Shown here: positions 34,480 to 43,106 of the stretch, one piece after another
How the letters are laid out: each line of letters begins with the position of its first letter
How positions within the stretch are numbered: position 1 is the first letter of the stretch
Assembly (NCBI RefSeq): GCF_019456655.1
Contig: NZ_CP080332.1
Location: 2,046,001 to 2,110,000, forward strand
Reading direction: 5' to 3'
DNA length: 64,000 nucleotides
DNA from: Mycolicibacterium diernhoferi
Lineage (GTDB): Bacteria > Actinomycetota > Actinomycetes > Mycobacteriales > Mycobacteriaceae
Notes under the pieces: model-generated
The model's database searches: none
What the model was told of the DNA's origin: nothing
What the model saw: the letters and a program-made list of their open reading frames with translations, nothing else
Program-made: the position numbers and the translations under genes

Positions 34480-35930
34480 GCCGCCAGTAACGCCCGCAAC
34501 GCGGTGTTGTCGACCTTGCCGGTCGCCCCGCGCGGGATCGCCTCATCGTCGTCGAGCAGCAGCCACCGGGTCGGCACCTTGAACGCGCTCAGCACCCTGC
34601 GCGCGGCGGCACGCAGCTCCTCGACGCGCAACGTGCCGATGACCGCGGCGCCCACCTGATTATGCTGCCCGGCAGGCACATTGGTGACGAATGCGGCCCG
34701 CACCCCGCCGATGGTGCGCAGTGCACGCTCCACCTCGCCGGGGTAGACGGTGGCGCCGCTGACCTTGAACATGTCGTCGGCGCGGCCGCGGTAGAACAGG
34801 AACCCATCCGCGTCCAGATAGCCCAGATCGCCGGTGGGGTAGAAGCCGTCGGGGGTGAAGACCTCTTCGCGGCTGCGCCGGCAGATGCCACGCAGGATGT
34901 GCGGCCCGCGGATGTGGATCTGGCCGACCTCCCCGGCGGGCACCGGGCGTCCGGTCTCGACATCGGCGATGCGTACGTCCATGCCGGGGAAGGGCTTTCC
35001 GCAGCTTCCGTACGCGGATTCGGGCAGCTCGCGGTCGGCGGGATACCCACTGTAGGGGCCGAACGATTCCGTCATACCCAACAATGCGGCGCGGGCACCC
35101 GGCGCTGACCGCAAGGCCGCGGGCAGCAGCGCCTCCAGGCTGCCCACCTGGAGGTCGGGCAGGGTGCGTCCGCCCAGGTGCTTGGCCAGGGCGACGGCCT
35201 GATCCGGCCAACCGCGGAACAGCGTGACGCGCTCGCGGCGCAGCAGCTCCAGGGTCGACTGCGGTGACGGGATCGGTTCGGTCACCAGGGTCGCGCCGGC
35301 GAGTAGGGCGGTGAGGATCCCGGTCCCGAATCCACCCACCCAGAAGAACGGCAGCGGGAGATACAGCCGGGTGTCCTCGACGACGCGGCGCGCGGCCAGT
35401 CCGGAACGGGTCGCCGCCAGCGCATTGCCATGCGAATGCAGCACGCCCTTGGGGGCTCCGCTGCTCCCGGAGGTGAACATGATGACCAGCGGATCGGCGG
35501 GCCGGACCGGCGGTGCCGGCGCGTCCCCGCGCAAGGCCAGGATTTCGGCTGGGGTCCAGATCCGCCGCAGCGAGGGCACCGGCTCCGGGGCATAACGGCG
35601 GCCACGGAACTCCTCGACCGCGATCAGGTGCTGGACCGATGCGGTGCGTAACTGCGCGGTGAGTTCGGGTGTGGTGAGCAGCGTGCTCAGCGGAACGAGG
35701 ACTGCCCCGATCCGGGTGGCGGCCAGTGCGATGCGCACCCAGTCCGCACAGTTCGGCATGATCAGACCGAGCCGGGTGCCCTTGCCTATTCCGGCATCGA
35801 TCAGGCCGGACGCCAATTCTGCTGTGCTGCTGTCCAGTTCGGCGTAGCTGATGCTCATGTCCGGGTCGATCACCATCGGCCGGTCATCACCGGACCGGGA
35901 ACGGAGCAGCGCATCGATCGTGTCAGTCAT
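34470..35930 (-). CDS. Acyl-CoA synthetase (third ligase of operon)
   Basis: A 486-residue ANL-family ligase with P-loop IMFTSGSSGAPKG, ALLGMTESFGPY as the A5 region, hinge YPTGDLGY and C-terminal catalytic Lys in GATGKVDNTA. It is the last gene of a six-gene minus-strand operon (three crotonases then three ligases) and overlaps the previous ligase by eight bases. The substrate is unknown. Having three different ligases in one operon implies several free-acid entry points or several related substrates. Confidence 0.9.
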   Translation of the reverse strand: MTDTIDALLRSRSGDDRPMVIDPDMSISYAELDSSTAELASGLIDAGIGKGTRLGLIMPNCADWVRIALAATRIGAVLVPLSTLLTTPELTAQLRTASVQHLIAVEEFRGRRYAPEPVPSLRRIWTPAEILALRGDAPAPPVRPADPLVIMFTSGSSGAPKGVLHSHGNALAATRSGLAARRVVEDTRLYLPLPFFWVGGFGTGILTALLAGATLVTEPIPSPQSTLELLRRERVTLFRGWPDQAVALAKHLGGRTLPDLQVGSLEALLPAALRSAPGARAALLGMTESFGPYSGYPADRELPESAYGSCGKPFPGMDVRIADVETGRPVPAGEVGQIHIRGPHILRGICRRSREEVFTPDGFYPTGDLGYLDADGFLFYRGRADDMFKVSGATVYPGEVERALRTIGGVRAAFVTNVPAGQHNQVGAAVIGTLRVEELRAAARRVLSAFKVPTRWLLLDDDEAIPRGATGKVDNTALRALLAAQP

Positions 35931-37398
35931 CGAAAAGCCCTGTCAGTGAGGGCAAATCGACCTTGCCGCTGGACAGCACCGGGATCTCGTCCGGGCGGCA
36001 GACCGCGAACCTGCGGGGCACCTTGTAGGCCGATAGGTCGGCGCGCAGCGCACGCCGTAGCGCGTCGGTGTCCACCGGCTCGTCGCTGACGATGACGGCG
36101 GCCACGACCTGACCGCGCTCGGCGTCCGGCAGGCCCGCCACGTGTGCGGTGAAACCCCGTGCGGCGATGGCCTTCACCACCTCCGCCGGGGTGACGTTGG
36201 CCCCGGCCGTCTTGATCATCGAGCCCGCCCGGGCCAGATAGTAGAAGTAGCCGTCCTCGTCCACCCGGACCAGGTCGCCGGTGTGGAACCAGCCGTCGGC
36301 GTCGAAACAGTCCTCCCTGGACCGCCCGTGATACCCCTGCATGACATACGGGCCGCGGATGCAGAGTTCCCCGGTGTCGAGCACCTTGGTCTCGAAACCC
36401 GGTGCCGGACGGCCGAAGCTGCCACGCCGGTGCTCGGGCTGGTCGGTCTCGTCCCCGTCGATCAGCAGCACGCTGCCGGCCTCGGTCATGCCCAGCATGC
36501 TGTGCCGCAACTCCGGATCGGCCGGGCGGGCCTCGGGCGCCATGATCGGGTACAGGTTGCCGCGCCGCAGCGAGGACAGGTCGCGGTCACCGAAACCGGG
36601 GTGCCGGGGCAGATGGGCGATGCCGGCGGTGAAGCCGTTGGTGATGTTGGGCCGCACGGTCTCCAGCAGGTCCAGCGTGGCACCGGCATCGGTGGCGTTC
36701 GAACAGACGAGGGTGGACCCGGCCACGAGAGTGGCGAGCAGGCCGAATGCGAACCCGCCGATCCAGAAGAACGGTGAGTTGCAGAACAACACGTCCGGCG
36801 CTCCGAGTCCGCGGATGCGGTTGAGGTTGCGTTGGTGACCGAGCAGCCCGGCGTGGGTGTGCACCGCCCCCTTGGGTGGGCCGGTCGAGCCCGAGGTGTA
36901 GAGGATCGCCAATACGTCGGAGCCGTCCACATCGGCCTGTACGGGGTCCAGCTGTGCTGCGCCGACGGGCGCGCCCGGCGGATCGAACAGCAGGTGGCGC
37001 AGGCACGGTATGCCGGTGGTATCCGACAGCCGGGCCCGGTAGTCGTGGGTGCGGAAGGAGCGGGCCGACAACATGATCGACACATCGCTGTCCAGCAGCT
37101 GGGTGCGCAGCTCCGCGGTGGTGGCAAAGGTGGAGAACGGCACCACGACCGCGCCGATCCGGGCGGCGGCGAGCATGGCCACCACGAACTCCGGCCCGTT
37201 CGGGTAGAGCACCCCCACGTGGGTGTCCTTGCCGGCACCCAGGGCGAGCAGGCCGGCGGCGAGCTCCGCGGAACGCCGGTCCGCGTCACCATAGGACAGC
37301 GTCTGGTCATCGCAGATCAGCAGCGGGTGCCCGCCCCGGCCTGCGCGGGCGGCCAGCAGTGCGCCGACGGTGTCATCCACGATTGGCGAAGTGTTCAC
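35923..37398 (-). CDS. Acyl-CoA synthetase (second ligase of operon)
   Basis: A 491-residue ANL ligase: P-loop ILYTSGSTGPPKG, HSMLGMTEAGSVL, hinge FHTGDLVRVDEDG and LSSGKVDLPSL with the catalytic Lys. The start is uncertain; GTG at 37398 gives MNTSPIVDDTVGALL, while a GTG at 37380 would overlap the upstream stop by eight bases. Its closest resemblance by eye is to the downstream ligase (about the same length and pocket region FFWIGGF versus FFWVGGF), suggesting a local duplication. Confidence 0.88.
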   Translation of the reverse strand: MNTSPIVDDTVGALLAARAGRGGHPLLICDDQTLSYGDADRRSAELAAGLLALGAGKDTHVGVLYPNGPEFVVAMLAAARIGAVVVPFSTFATTAELRTQLLDSDVSIMLSARSFRTHDYRARLSDTTGIPCLRHLLFDPPGAPVGAAQLDPVQADVDGSDVLAILYTSGSTGPPKGAVHTHAGLLGHQRNLNRIRGLGAPDVLFCNSPFFWIGGFAFGLLATLVAGSTLVCSNATDAGATLDLLETVRPNITNGFTAGIAHLPRHPGFGDRDLSSLRRGNLYPIMAPEARPADPELRHSMLGMTEAGSVLLIDGDETDQPEHRRGSFGRPAPGFETKVLDTGELCIRGPYVMQGYHGRSREDCFDADGWFHTGDLVRVDEDGYFYYLARAGSMIKTAGANVTPAEVVKAIAARGFTAHVAGLPDAERGQVVAAVIVSDEPVDTDALRRALRADLSAYKVPRRFAVCRPDEIPVLSSGKVDLPSLTGLFDD

Positions 37399-38830
37399 GG
37401 ACGGCCCCCAGATCGGCCTTCCCCGAGGGTGTCCGCGGAATCGTCTCGACGATGGCGAGGTCGGTGGGGATCTCGTAGCGGGCCAGCCGGCCGGCCAGAT
37501 AACCCAGCAGCTCGTCGGCGGTGGCCGACGCATCGGGACGCAACTCCACCATGGCTACCGGGGTTTCGCCGAGGCGCCGGTCGGCCCGGCCGATCACCGC
37601 CGCGCCGCGCACCGCGGCGTGGCTCTCCAGGGCGGTGCGGACATCGTCGGGCATCACCTTGAACCCGCCGCGGATGATGGCCTGATCGGCCCGTCCCAGG
37701 ATCCACACGAAACCATCGGTGTCGATGCGGGCCAGGTCGGTGGTGCGGATCCAGCCTGATCCCGGATCCATCTGTGCCGGTTTGACTTCCAGCAGCCCCT
37801 GCTCATCGGGGCCGAGCACGGTGCCGTCCTCGTCCACCACCCGCAGCTGGGCGCCGGGATTGGCCCGGCCCACGCTGCCACGCTTGGCCTGCCAGTACTG
37901 CTGGTGATCGGCCAGCGTCCAGGAGGCCACGCCGCCGCCGAATTCGGTGGCGGCATACGAGGTCAGCACCGGGATACCGAACTTCTCGGTGAAGGCGTCG
38001 GCGTCCTCGGCGGACAGCGGGGCGGTGCCGGAGGTGACCGCCCGCACGCCGGCGAGGTCCTCGCGGGTCAGGTCGGAATGCAACACCATCCGCAGCGCCG
38101 CGGGCACCAGCGAGACCGCCCGCGGTTGGTGCTCGCGCACCGCGGCCGTCCACCGCTGCAGGTCGAACTTGGGCAGCAGCACGAACGGGCGGGCCTCGGC
38201 CAGGCACAGCAGCACCCGGAACACCCCGCCGACGTGCACCAGCGGGGAGTTCACGATGGCCACCCCGCGGCGCAGGTCGGTGGGCTCCTGCCAGGGTTCG
38301 CGGCCCATGACGCTGCGCGCCAGCATGTCGTAGGTGAGATCCACCCGCTTCGGCGGACCGGTGGTGCCGCTGGTCAGCATCCACACCGCGACACCGGGAC
38401 GGGCCCCGCCATCGGTGTGGGCGTCGGTGACAGCTCCCACCACGACCTCGGGCGCGGTGTCCAGGTCGGAGAGGGTGACCACGGTGCCGGTGAACGCCGG
38501 GGGGAGCAGGTCGGCGATGTCGTCGGCCAGCCCGACGATGACCGGCAGCGCCAGGCTCGCGATATCGGCGCGGGTGCGGTCGTCCCCGCGGGACGGATTG
38601 AGGACCACGACGGTGCCGCCGGCCTCCAGCACCCCGAGCAGTGCCGCCACGTGCGGCGGGCTGTTGCGCAGCATGATGCCGACCCGGGTGCCCGCGGCGA
38701 GCGCACCGACGCGGCGGGCCGGCGTCGCGAGTTGACCCCAGCTCGACCACTGGCCGTCGAACTGCAGCGCGGGCGCCGACGGATCGAGGTCCAGCACGGT
38801 GCCGATACGTCGCGAAAGCGGATGTGTCAT
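37373..38830 (-). CDS. Acyl-CoA synthetase (first ligase of operon)
   Basis: A 485-residue ANL ligase: P-loop WMLTSGTTGPPKR (Arg in place of the usual Gly after Lys), LTSYAATEFGGG at the A5 position, and TPSGKADLGAV with the C-terminal Lys. ATG at 38830 (MTHPLSRRIG) overlaps the crotonase stop by one base. It is more divergent than the other two ligases of the operon. Confidence 0.88.
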   Translation of the reverse strand: MTHPLSRRIGTVLDLDPSAPALQFDGQWSSWGQLATPARRVGALAAGTRVGIMLRNSPPHVAALLGVLEAGGTVVVLNPSRGDDRTRADIASLALPVIVGLADDIADLLPPAFTGTVVTLSDLDTAPEVVVGAVTDAHTDGGARPGVAVWMLTSGTTGPPKRVDLTYDMLARSVMGREPWQEPTDLRRGVAIVNSPLVHVGGVFRVLLCLAEARPFVLLPKFDLQRWTAAVREHQPRAVSLVPAALRMVLHSDLTREDLAGVRAVTSGTAPLSAEDADAFTEKFGIPVLTSYAATEFGGGVASWTLADHQQYWQAKRGSVGRANPGAQLRVVDEDGTVLGPDEQGLLEVKPAQMDPGSGWIRTTDLARIDTDGFVWILGRADQAIIRGGFKVMPDDVRTALESHAAVRGAAVIGRADRRLGETPVAMVELRPDASATADELLGYLAGRLARYEIPTDLAIVETIPRTPSGKADLGAVREHFANRG

Positions 38831-39603
38831 CAGCGGATCCGGTGCGGTGTCGCCGGCACCGGCCGGGCCGCGAGCTCCTTCTTGGCGATCGGATTGCCCA
38901 CCCTGGTGTAGATCAGCCCCTGGTCCATCGCCGCACGGTAGGGCTTGTCGAGTGACTCCCACACCGCTTTCACGGTGCCCTGGGTGGCGGTCGGGGGCTT
39001 GTTGGCGATCGTTGCGGCGATCTCGTGGGCCCGGGTCCACAGTTCCTCGCGAGCCACCACCTCGGTGACCAGCCCGATCTGCAGCGCGGTCTCCGCGCCG
39101 ACCCTTTCATCGTTGCCCATCAACGCCATCCGCAGGGTGTGCGCCAGGCCGACCCGGCGCATCAGCCCGATCGGTTCCAGCGCGGAGACCAGCCCGGAGG
39201 TGACATGGGAGTCGAAGAAGGTGGCCTCCGGTGAGCAGATCACCACATCGGATTCGTTGACGAAGTACAGCGCCCCGGCGGTGCAGATACCCTGCACCGC
39301 GCAGACCACCGGTTTCCACATCTTCTGCCATTTGGGGCTGAGCAGCTCGCCCGGATCCTCGTGGTTCCAGACGATCTCGGGCTGTCCGTAGCTGGATTTG
39401 ATGTCGAGGCCGGCACTGAACGCACGGTCGCCGGCGGCGCACAGCACCGCCGCGTTGATGCCCTCGTCGTCCTTGATGGTGCGCCAGGCGTCGCGCATCT
39501 CGTGGCACATCTGCCGGTTGAACGTGTTCAGCGCCTCCGGCCGGTTCAGCGTGACGGTCGCGACCCGGCTGTCGTGGTCGAGGTCGAGCAGGATGGTTTC
39601 CAT
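38830..39603 (-). CDS. Crotonase-family protein lacking both hydratase Glu
   Basis: A 257-residue crotonase-fold protein. The oxyanion-hole segments FSAGLDIKSS and GICTAGALYF are present. At the positions of the two hydratase glutamates (Glu144/Glu164 in the rat enzyme) it has Tyr, in AGALYFVNESD, and His, in FFDSHVTSGL. It is therefore unlikely to be a simple enoyl-CoA hydratase; an isomerase, hydrolase or decarboxylase-type reaction is possible. It lies between a sister crotonase and the first ligase of the operon. Confidence 0.88.
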   Translation of the reverse strand: METILLDLDHDSRVATVTLNRPEALNTFNRQMCHEMRDAWRTIKDDEGINAAVLCAAGDRAFSAGLDIKSSYGQPEIVWNHEDPGELLSPKWQKMWKPVVCAVQGICTAGALYFVNESDVVICSPEATFFDSHVTSGLVSALEPIGLMRRVGLAHTLRMALMGNDERVGAETALQIGLVTEVVAREELWTRAHEIAATIANKPPTATQGTVKAVWESLDKPYRAAMDQGLIYTRVGNPIAKKELAARPVPATPHRIR

Positions 39604-39605
39604 AC

Positions 39606-40406
39606 CTACCGCGCCTGCCAGTTCGGCCGGCGCTTCTCCACGAAGGCCCGCGGTCCCTCCAGCGCATCCTCGGTGCGGGTGACGCGTTCGCGGAACGTCT
39701 CGGCGAGGATCTCACCCTCGTGCAGCGGCATGTCCAGTGTCTTGTGGATGGCCAGCCGGGTACCGCGAACGGCCAGCGGCGCATTGCGATTCACCGTATC
39801 GGCGATCTCGTGCGCGCGCTCCAGAAGCTTGTCGTGCTCCACGATCTCGGTGATCAGGCCGAGATCGTAGGCGCGCTGCACGGTCATCCGTTCGTGCTTG
39901 CCCATCAGCGCCATCCGCAGCGCCACCGACCGGGGCAGCGCCTTGGCCAGGCGCACCATCTCACGGGCGGCGACCAGGCCGATGCTGACATGCGGATCGA
40001 AGAAGGTGGCCGCCTCGGAGGCGATGACGATGTCGCCGGTGGTGACCCAGTCCAGCCCGGCGCCGCAGCAGATGCCGTTGACGGCCACGATGACCGGCTT
40101 GGTCATGCTGCGAAACGGCGGGGTGCCCTCCTGCGGCGCCTCCCACTGCTCATAGGTGGACAGGTAGGGCCGCTCGTTGATGACCTTGCCGTCGCCGGGG
40201 ATCTCCTTGACGTCGGCGCCGGTGCAGAAGGCGCGCCCGGTGGCGGTGACGATCATCAGCCACACGTTGTCGTCGTCCTCGGCCTGCTGATAGGCCGCCC
40301 GTAACTCGGTGATCATGTGCGGGGACAACGCGTTGAGCGCGTCGGGCCGGTTCATCGTGATGGTGGCCTTGTGGCCGTCCACCTCATACTTGATGGTCTC
40401 GTACAT
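39606..40406 (-). CDS. Crotonase-family protein, His variant
   Basis: A 266-residue crotonase with FCTGADVKEI and NGICCGAGLDWV as oxyanion-hole segments. The hydratase glutamates are replaced by Asp (GAGLDWVTTGD) and His (FFDPHVSIGL), the same His substitution as in the downstream sister gene, so the two are probably recent paralogues with a shared chemistry. ATG at 40406 is preferred since AAAGG lies five bases upstream; a GTG two codons earlier is possible. Confidence 0.88.
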   Translation of the reverse strand: MYETIKYEVDGHKATITMNRPDALNALSPHMITELRAAYQQAEDDDNVWLMIVTATGRAFCTGADVKEIPGDGKVINERPYLSTYEQWEAPQEGTPPFRSMTKPVIVAVNGICCGAGLDWVTTGDIVIASEAATFFDPHVSIGLVAAREMVRLAKALPRSVALRMALMGKHERMTVQRAYDLGLITEIVEHDKLLERAHEIADTVNRNAPLAVRGTRLAIHKTLDMPLHEGEILAETFRERVTRTEDALEGPRAFVEKRRPNWQAR

Positions 40407-40415
40407 GCTCACCTT

Positions 40416-41210
40416 TCAACGACCTGTGAAGTGCGGGTCGCGGCGTTCCCGGAACGCGGCCAGACCCTCTTTGAAATCTGCGGTGCGGCAGGAGAGTTCG
40501 AGGTTGGACAGCTCCTGGCTCATCGACTGCGACAAGGTGGCGTGCTGTCCGTAGCCGATCGCCTGCTTGGCCAGGCCGATCGCGACGGTGGGCCCGCCGG
40601 CCAGCCGGGCGAGCAACGCATCGACCGCCGCGTCCAATTCGTTGGCGGGCACCGCGCTGTGGATCAGCCCCCAGTCGGCGGCATCGGCTCCGCTGACCTT
40701 CTCGCCCAGCAGCAGCATCCGCTTGGCGCGGGCGACGCCGGCCAGCCGGGGGAGCAGCCAGGTGGAACCGGTGTCCGGGGTGAAGCCGCGGGACAGGAAC
40801 GGCTCCCAGAAGGTGGCGCCGTCGTCGGCGATGGTGAAATCGGCGGCCAGCGCGAGGTTGCAGCCCAGGCCGACGGCCCAACCGCGGACCGTGGCGACCA
40901 CCGGCAGCTGGATGGTGGCGACCAGCTCGATGATCCGGTTCGCCCCGTGCGGAATGCGCCGCACCAGGTCCCCGGTGCGGGGCCGTTCCCCGGGTGTGTT
41001 GGTGGCGACCCAGTCGGCCCCGGTGCAGAAGTGTTCACCGGCGCCGGTGATCGAGACGGCGCGCAGTGAGTCATCGCTGGCGGCGGCGGTGAGAAGACCG
41101 ACGAGATCGTCGATCATCGCGTGGCTCAACGAGTTTCGCCGGTCGGGCCGGTCGAGGGTGATGCGCAGGACGGAGTCCGCGCGGGTGGTGGTCACCGAAC
41201 CGTCGCTCAC
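40416..41210 (-). CDS. Crotonase-family protein (first gene of operon)
   Basis: A 264-residue crotonase. Oxyanion segments are FCTGADWVAT and GWAVGLGCNLAL. The Glu144 position is Asn (GLGCNLALAAD) and the Glu164 position is Phe (FWEPFLSRGF), while an Asp follows in GFTPDTGSTWLL, as in some 2-ketocyclohexyl-type or 4-chlorobenzoyl-CoA dehalogenase relatives. Function is uncertain. It is the promoter-proximal gene of a six-gene operon. GTG at 41210 is the best-placed start. Direct repeats CCATACAGT lie upstream. Confidence 0.87.
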   Translation of the reverse strand: MSDGSVTTTRADSVLRITLDRPDRRNSLSHAMIDDLVGLLTAAASDDSLRAVSITGAGEHFCTGADWVATNTPGERPRTGDLVRRIPHGANRIIELVATIQLPVVATVRGWAVGLGCNLALAADFTIADDGATFWEPFLSRGFTPDTGSTWLLPRLAGVARAKRMLLLGEKVSGADAADWGLIHSAVPANELDAAVDALLARLAGGPTVAIGLAKQAIGYGQHATLSQSMSQELSNLELSCRTADFKEGLAAFRERRDPHFTGR

Positions 41211-41232
41211 CTGGCACCCGGCCTTTCAATAT

Positions 41233-41253
41233 CCATACAGTTGCCCATACAGT
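41233..41253. promoter_or_regulatory. Direct repeats CCATACAGT in the GntR/crotonase promoter
   Basis: Two copies of CCATACAGT (41233-41241, 41245-41253) at a 12-bp period, in the 91-bp gap between the divergent crotonase operon and the GntR gene. The ATACAGTA core recurs inside the operator at 47000. Confidence 0.55.
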
Positions 41254-41301
41254 AGGCGATGCGGTTACTATCCTGTACAAGTTAGCAAGGAAAGGTCGTC
41301 G

Positions 41302-42072
41302 ATGGAAGGACGCACCCGGCGGATCCGGCAGCCACGGGTTGCCGAGATCGTCGCGTCCAAACTGCGCGACGACATCCTGTCCGGGCGGTTGCGCGCCGGC
41401 GACATCCTGCCCACCCAGGAGAACCTGTACTCCGAATTCGGTGTCAGTCCACCGGCGCTGCGCGAGGCGATCCACCTGCTGGAGACCGACGGTCTGATCG
41501 CGGTGCGGCGCGGCAACGTGGGTGGCGCGGTGGTGCAACTGCCGTCGGCCGAGCGCACCGCACACATGATCGGCATGGTGCTGCAGACCCGCGCGGCGAC
41601 GCCGGCCGATGTCAGCGGGGCACTGTTGCACCTGGAACCGATCTGCGCCGGGATGTGCGCGGCCCGCGAGGACCGGCGCACCGAGGTGGTGCCCTATCTG
41701 CAGGCCGAAATCGACTTCCAGACGGCACACTTCGAGGACGTGGAGCAGTACGTGCGCAATGCCCGCCGGTTCCACGAGGCGCTGGTGGCCCGGTGCGGCA
41801 ACGAGCCGATGATCCTGCTGATCGGCTCACTGGAACTGATCTGGTCCAGCCACGAATCCTCGGTATGGGGCGACGGGGACGAAGCCATGGATCGCAAGAC
41901 CATGCGTGCCGCGCTGCGCGACCATCAGCGCCTGCTCGACGCGATCGCCGAAGGCAACTCGGCGCGGGCGACCAAGCTCGCCGTCGACCATCTCACCGCG
42001 GCACGGCGGACCACGCTGGCCGCCGGCACCGACAGAACAATTGAAGCGAGGCTGATTTCGCATGACCGATGA
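41302..42072 (+). CDS. GntR-family regulator (FadR/FCD type)
   Basis: A 256-residue GntR protein with the N-terminal winged helix DILPTQENLYSEFGVSPPALREAIHLLETDGLI (recognition helix SPPALREAI) and a C-terminal FCD domain with EIDFQTAHFEDVEQ and LRDHQRLLDAI. It probably senses an acyl-CoA or organic acid and controls the divergent six-gene operon and its own operon (crotonase, then thiolase). GGAAAGG precedes the ATG at 41302. It overlaps the following crotonase by 11 bases. Confidence 0.88.
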   Translation: MEGRTRRIRQPRVAEIVASKLRDDILSGRLRAGDILPTQENLYSEFGVSPPALREAIHLLETDGLIAVRRGNVGGAVVQLPSAERTAHMIGMVLQTRAATPADVSGALLHLEPICAGMCAAREDRRTEVVPYLQAEIDFQTAHFEDVEQYVRNARRFHEALVARCGNEPMILLIGSLELIWSSHESSVWGDGDEAMDRKTMRAALRDHQRLLDAIAEGNSARATKLAVDHLTAARRTTLAAGTDRTIEARLISHDR

Positions 42073-42964
42073 CCGGGTGCTCTTCGAGGTCGATGCGGAG
42101 AACCGCATCGCGACCGTCACACTGAACAACCCCAAGCAGCGCAACTCGTATGACGCCGCGATGCGTGGCGAGATCGCCCGTTACCTCGACATCGTCGCGG
42201 AGGACGATGACATCACCGTGGTGCTGTTACGCGGGGCCGAGGGGGTGTTCAGTACCGGGGCGGATATGAACAACGCCTACGGCTGGTATGGCGACGAGCG
42301 CTCGCGCGAAGAGCAGGGTGCCGGAGCGGGTGAGTCCACGGCTGCCAAGAAGTCCCGGCCCAGTCAGCGTCGCCGACTCACGGTGGACCGCAAGTCCTTT
42401 GACTTCTACCACAACCTCCTGGGCTTCCCGAAGGTCACCGTCGGCGAAATCGGCGGGTACGCGCTCGGCGGCGGTTTCGAGATGGCACTGATGACCGACA
42501 TCTCGGTGATCGCCCGGGACACCAAGATCGGCATGCCCGCCACCCGCTTCCTGGGCCCGGCGCTGGGAAGTCTGCACATGTTCTTCCACCGGCTCGGCCC
42601 GGTGCTGGCGCGGCGGATGCTGCTCACCGGCGACATCATCGAGGCCGGCTCGATCGAACATCTGGGGATCTTCACCGATACCTGCGATGCCGACCAGGTG
42701 CAGGCTCGGGCCCGGTACTGGGCGCTGAAGGCGGCGAAGATGCCCGCCGACGGCGTGGTGATCGCCAAGGAGGCGTTCCGGCTCGTCGAGCAGAGCCAGG
42801 CCTACCAGGGGGAGGAGGTGGCCAGCTACCTGTTCCACGCCTACGGCACCAACCTGCAGTTCTCGCCCGGTGAGTTCAACTTCGTCAAGACCCGGGCCGA
42901 GCACGGCACCAAGGAGGCGTTCCGGCTGCGTGACGAGCATTTCCACGTCCCCGAACCCAGCTGA
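42062..42964 (+). CDS. Crotonase-family protein with charged insert
   Basis: A 300-residue crotonase, longer than the usual 255-265 residues because of a hydrophilic insert (about residues 78-107, GDERSREEQGAGAGEST then AAKKSRPSQRRR). The oxyanion segments FSTGADMNNA and GYALGGGFEMAL are present. Glu144 is kept (GGFEMAL), but the Glu164 position is Ala in GMPATRFLG. The insert lies next to the active-site loop and could alter substrate access. It is co-transcribed with the GntR gene. Confidence 0.87.
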   Translation: MTDDRVLFEVDAENRIATVTLNNPKQRNSYDAAMRGEIARYLDIVAEDDDITVVLLRGAEGVFSTGADMNNAYGWYGDERSREEQGAGAGESTAAKKSRPSQRRRLTVDRKSFDFYHNLLGFPKVTVGEIGGYALGGGFEMALMTDISVIARDTKIGMPATRFLGPALGSLHMFFHRLGPVLARRMLLTGDIIEAGSIEHLGIFTDTCDADQVQARARYWALKAAKMPADGVVIAKEAFRLVEQSQAYQGEEVASYLFHAYGTNLQFSPGEFNFVKTRAEHGTKEAFRLRDEHFHVPEPS

Positions 42965-42970
42965 CCTTCC

Positions 42971-43006
42971 CCGCCGAAACGAACAGACGGGCGGGAAAGT
43001 GCGAGT
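42971..43006 (+). repeat. 36-bp intergenic element, copy A
   Basis: Begins CCGCCGAAACGAACAG and ends GGGAAAGTGCGAGT. Copy B on the minus strand at 55166-55201 is identical at 32 of 36 positions. CCGCC and GGCGG arms can form a small hairpin with AAACGAACA in the loop. Both copies start within seven bases after a stop codon and lie before a co-directional gene. Confidence 0.75.
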
Positions 43007-43046
43007 GGTTCGCGCCATTCTGTCAGTCTCGGTGACCAGCGGGGCA

Positions 43047-43070
43047 TTACAAATGCTAGCGTTTCTGTAA
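43047..43070. promoter_or_regulatory. TTACA-N14-TGTAA inverted repeat before thiolase
   Basis: Arms TTACA (43047-43051) and TGTAA (43066-43070) face outward compared with the ACTGTAA operators, 36 bp before the thiolase ATG. A possible weak binding site of the same TetR pair. Confidence 0.35.
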
Positions 43071-43106
43071 GTACGATCGACAATCGACAGATTCGAGGTT
43101 CCGCCC

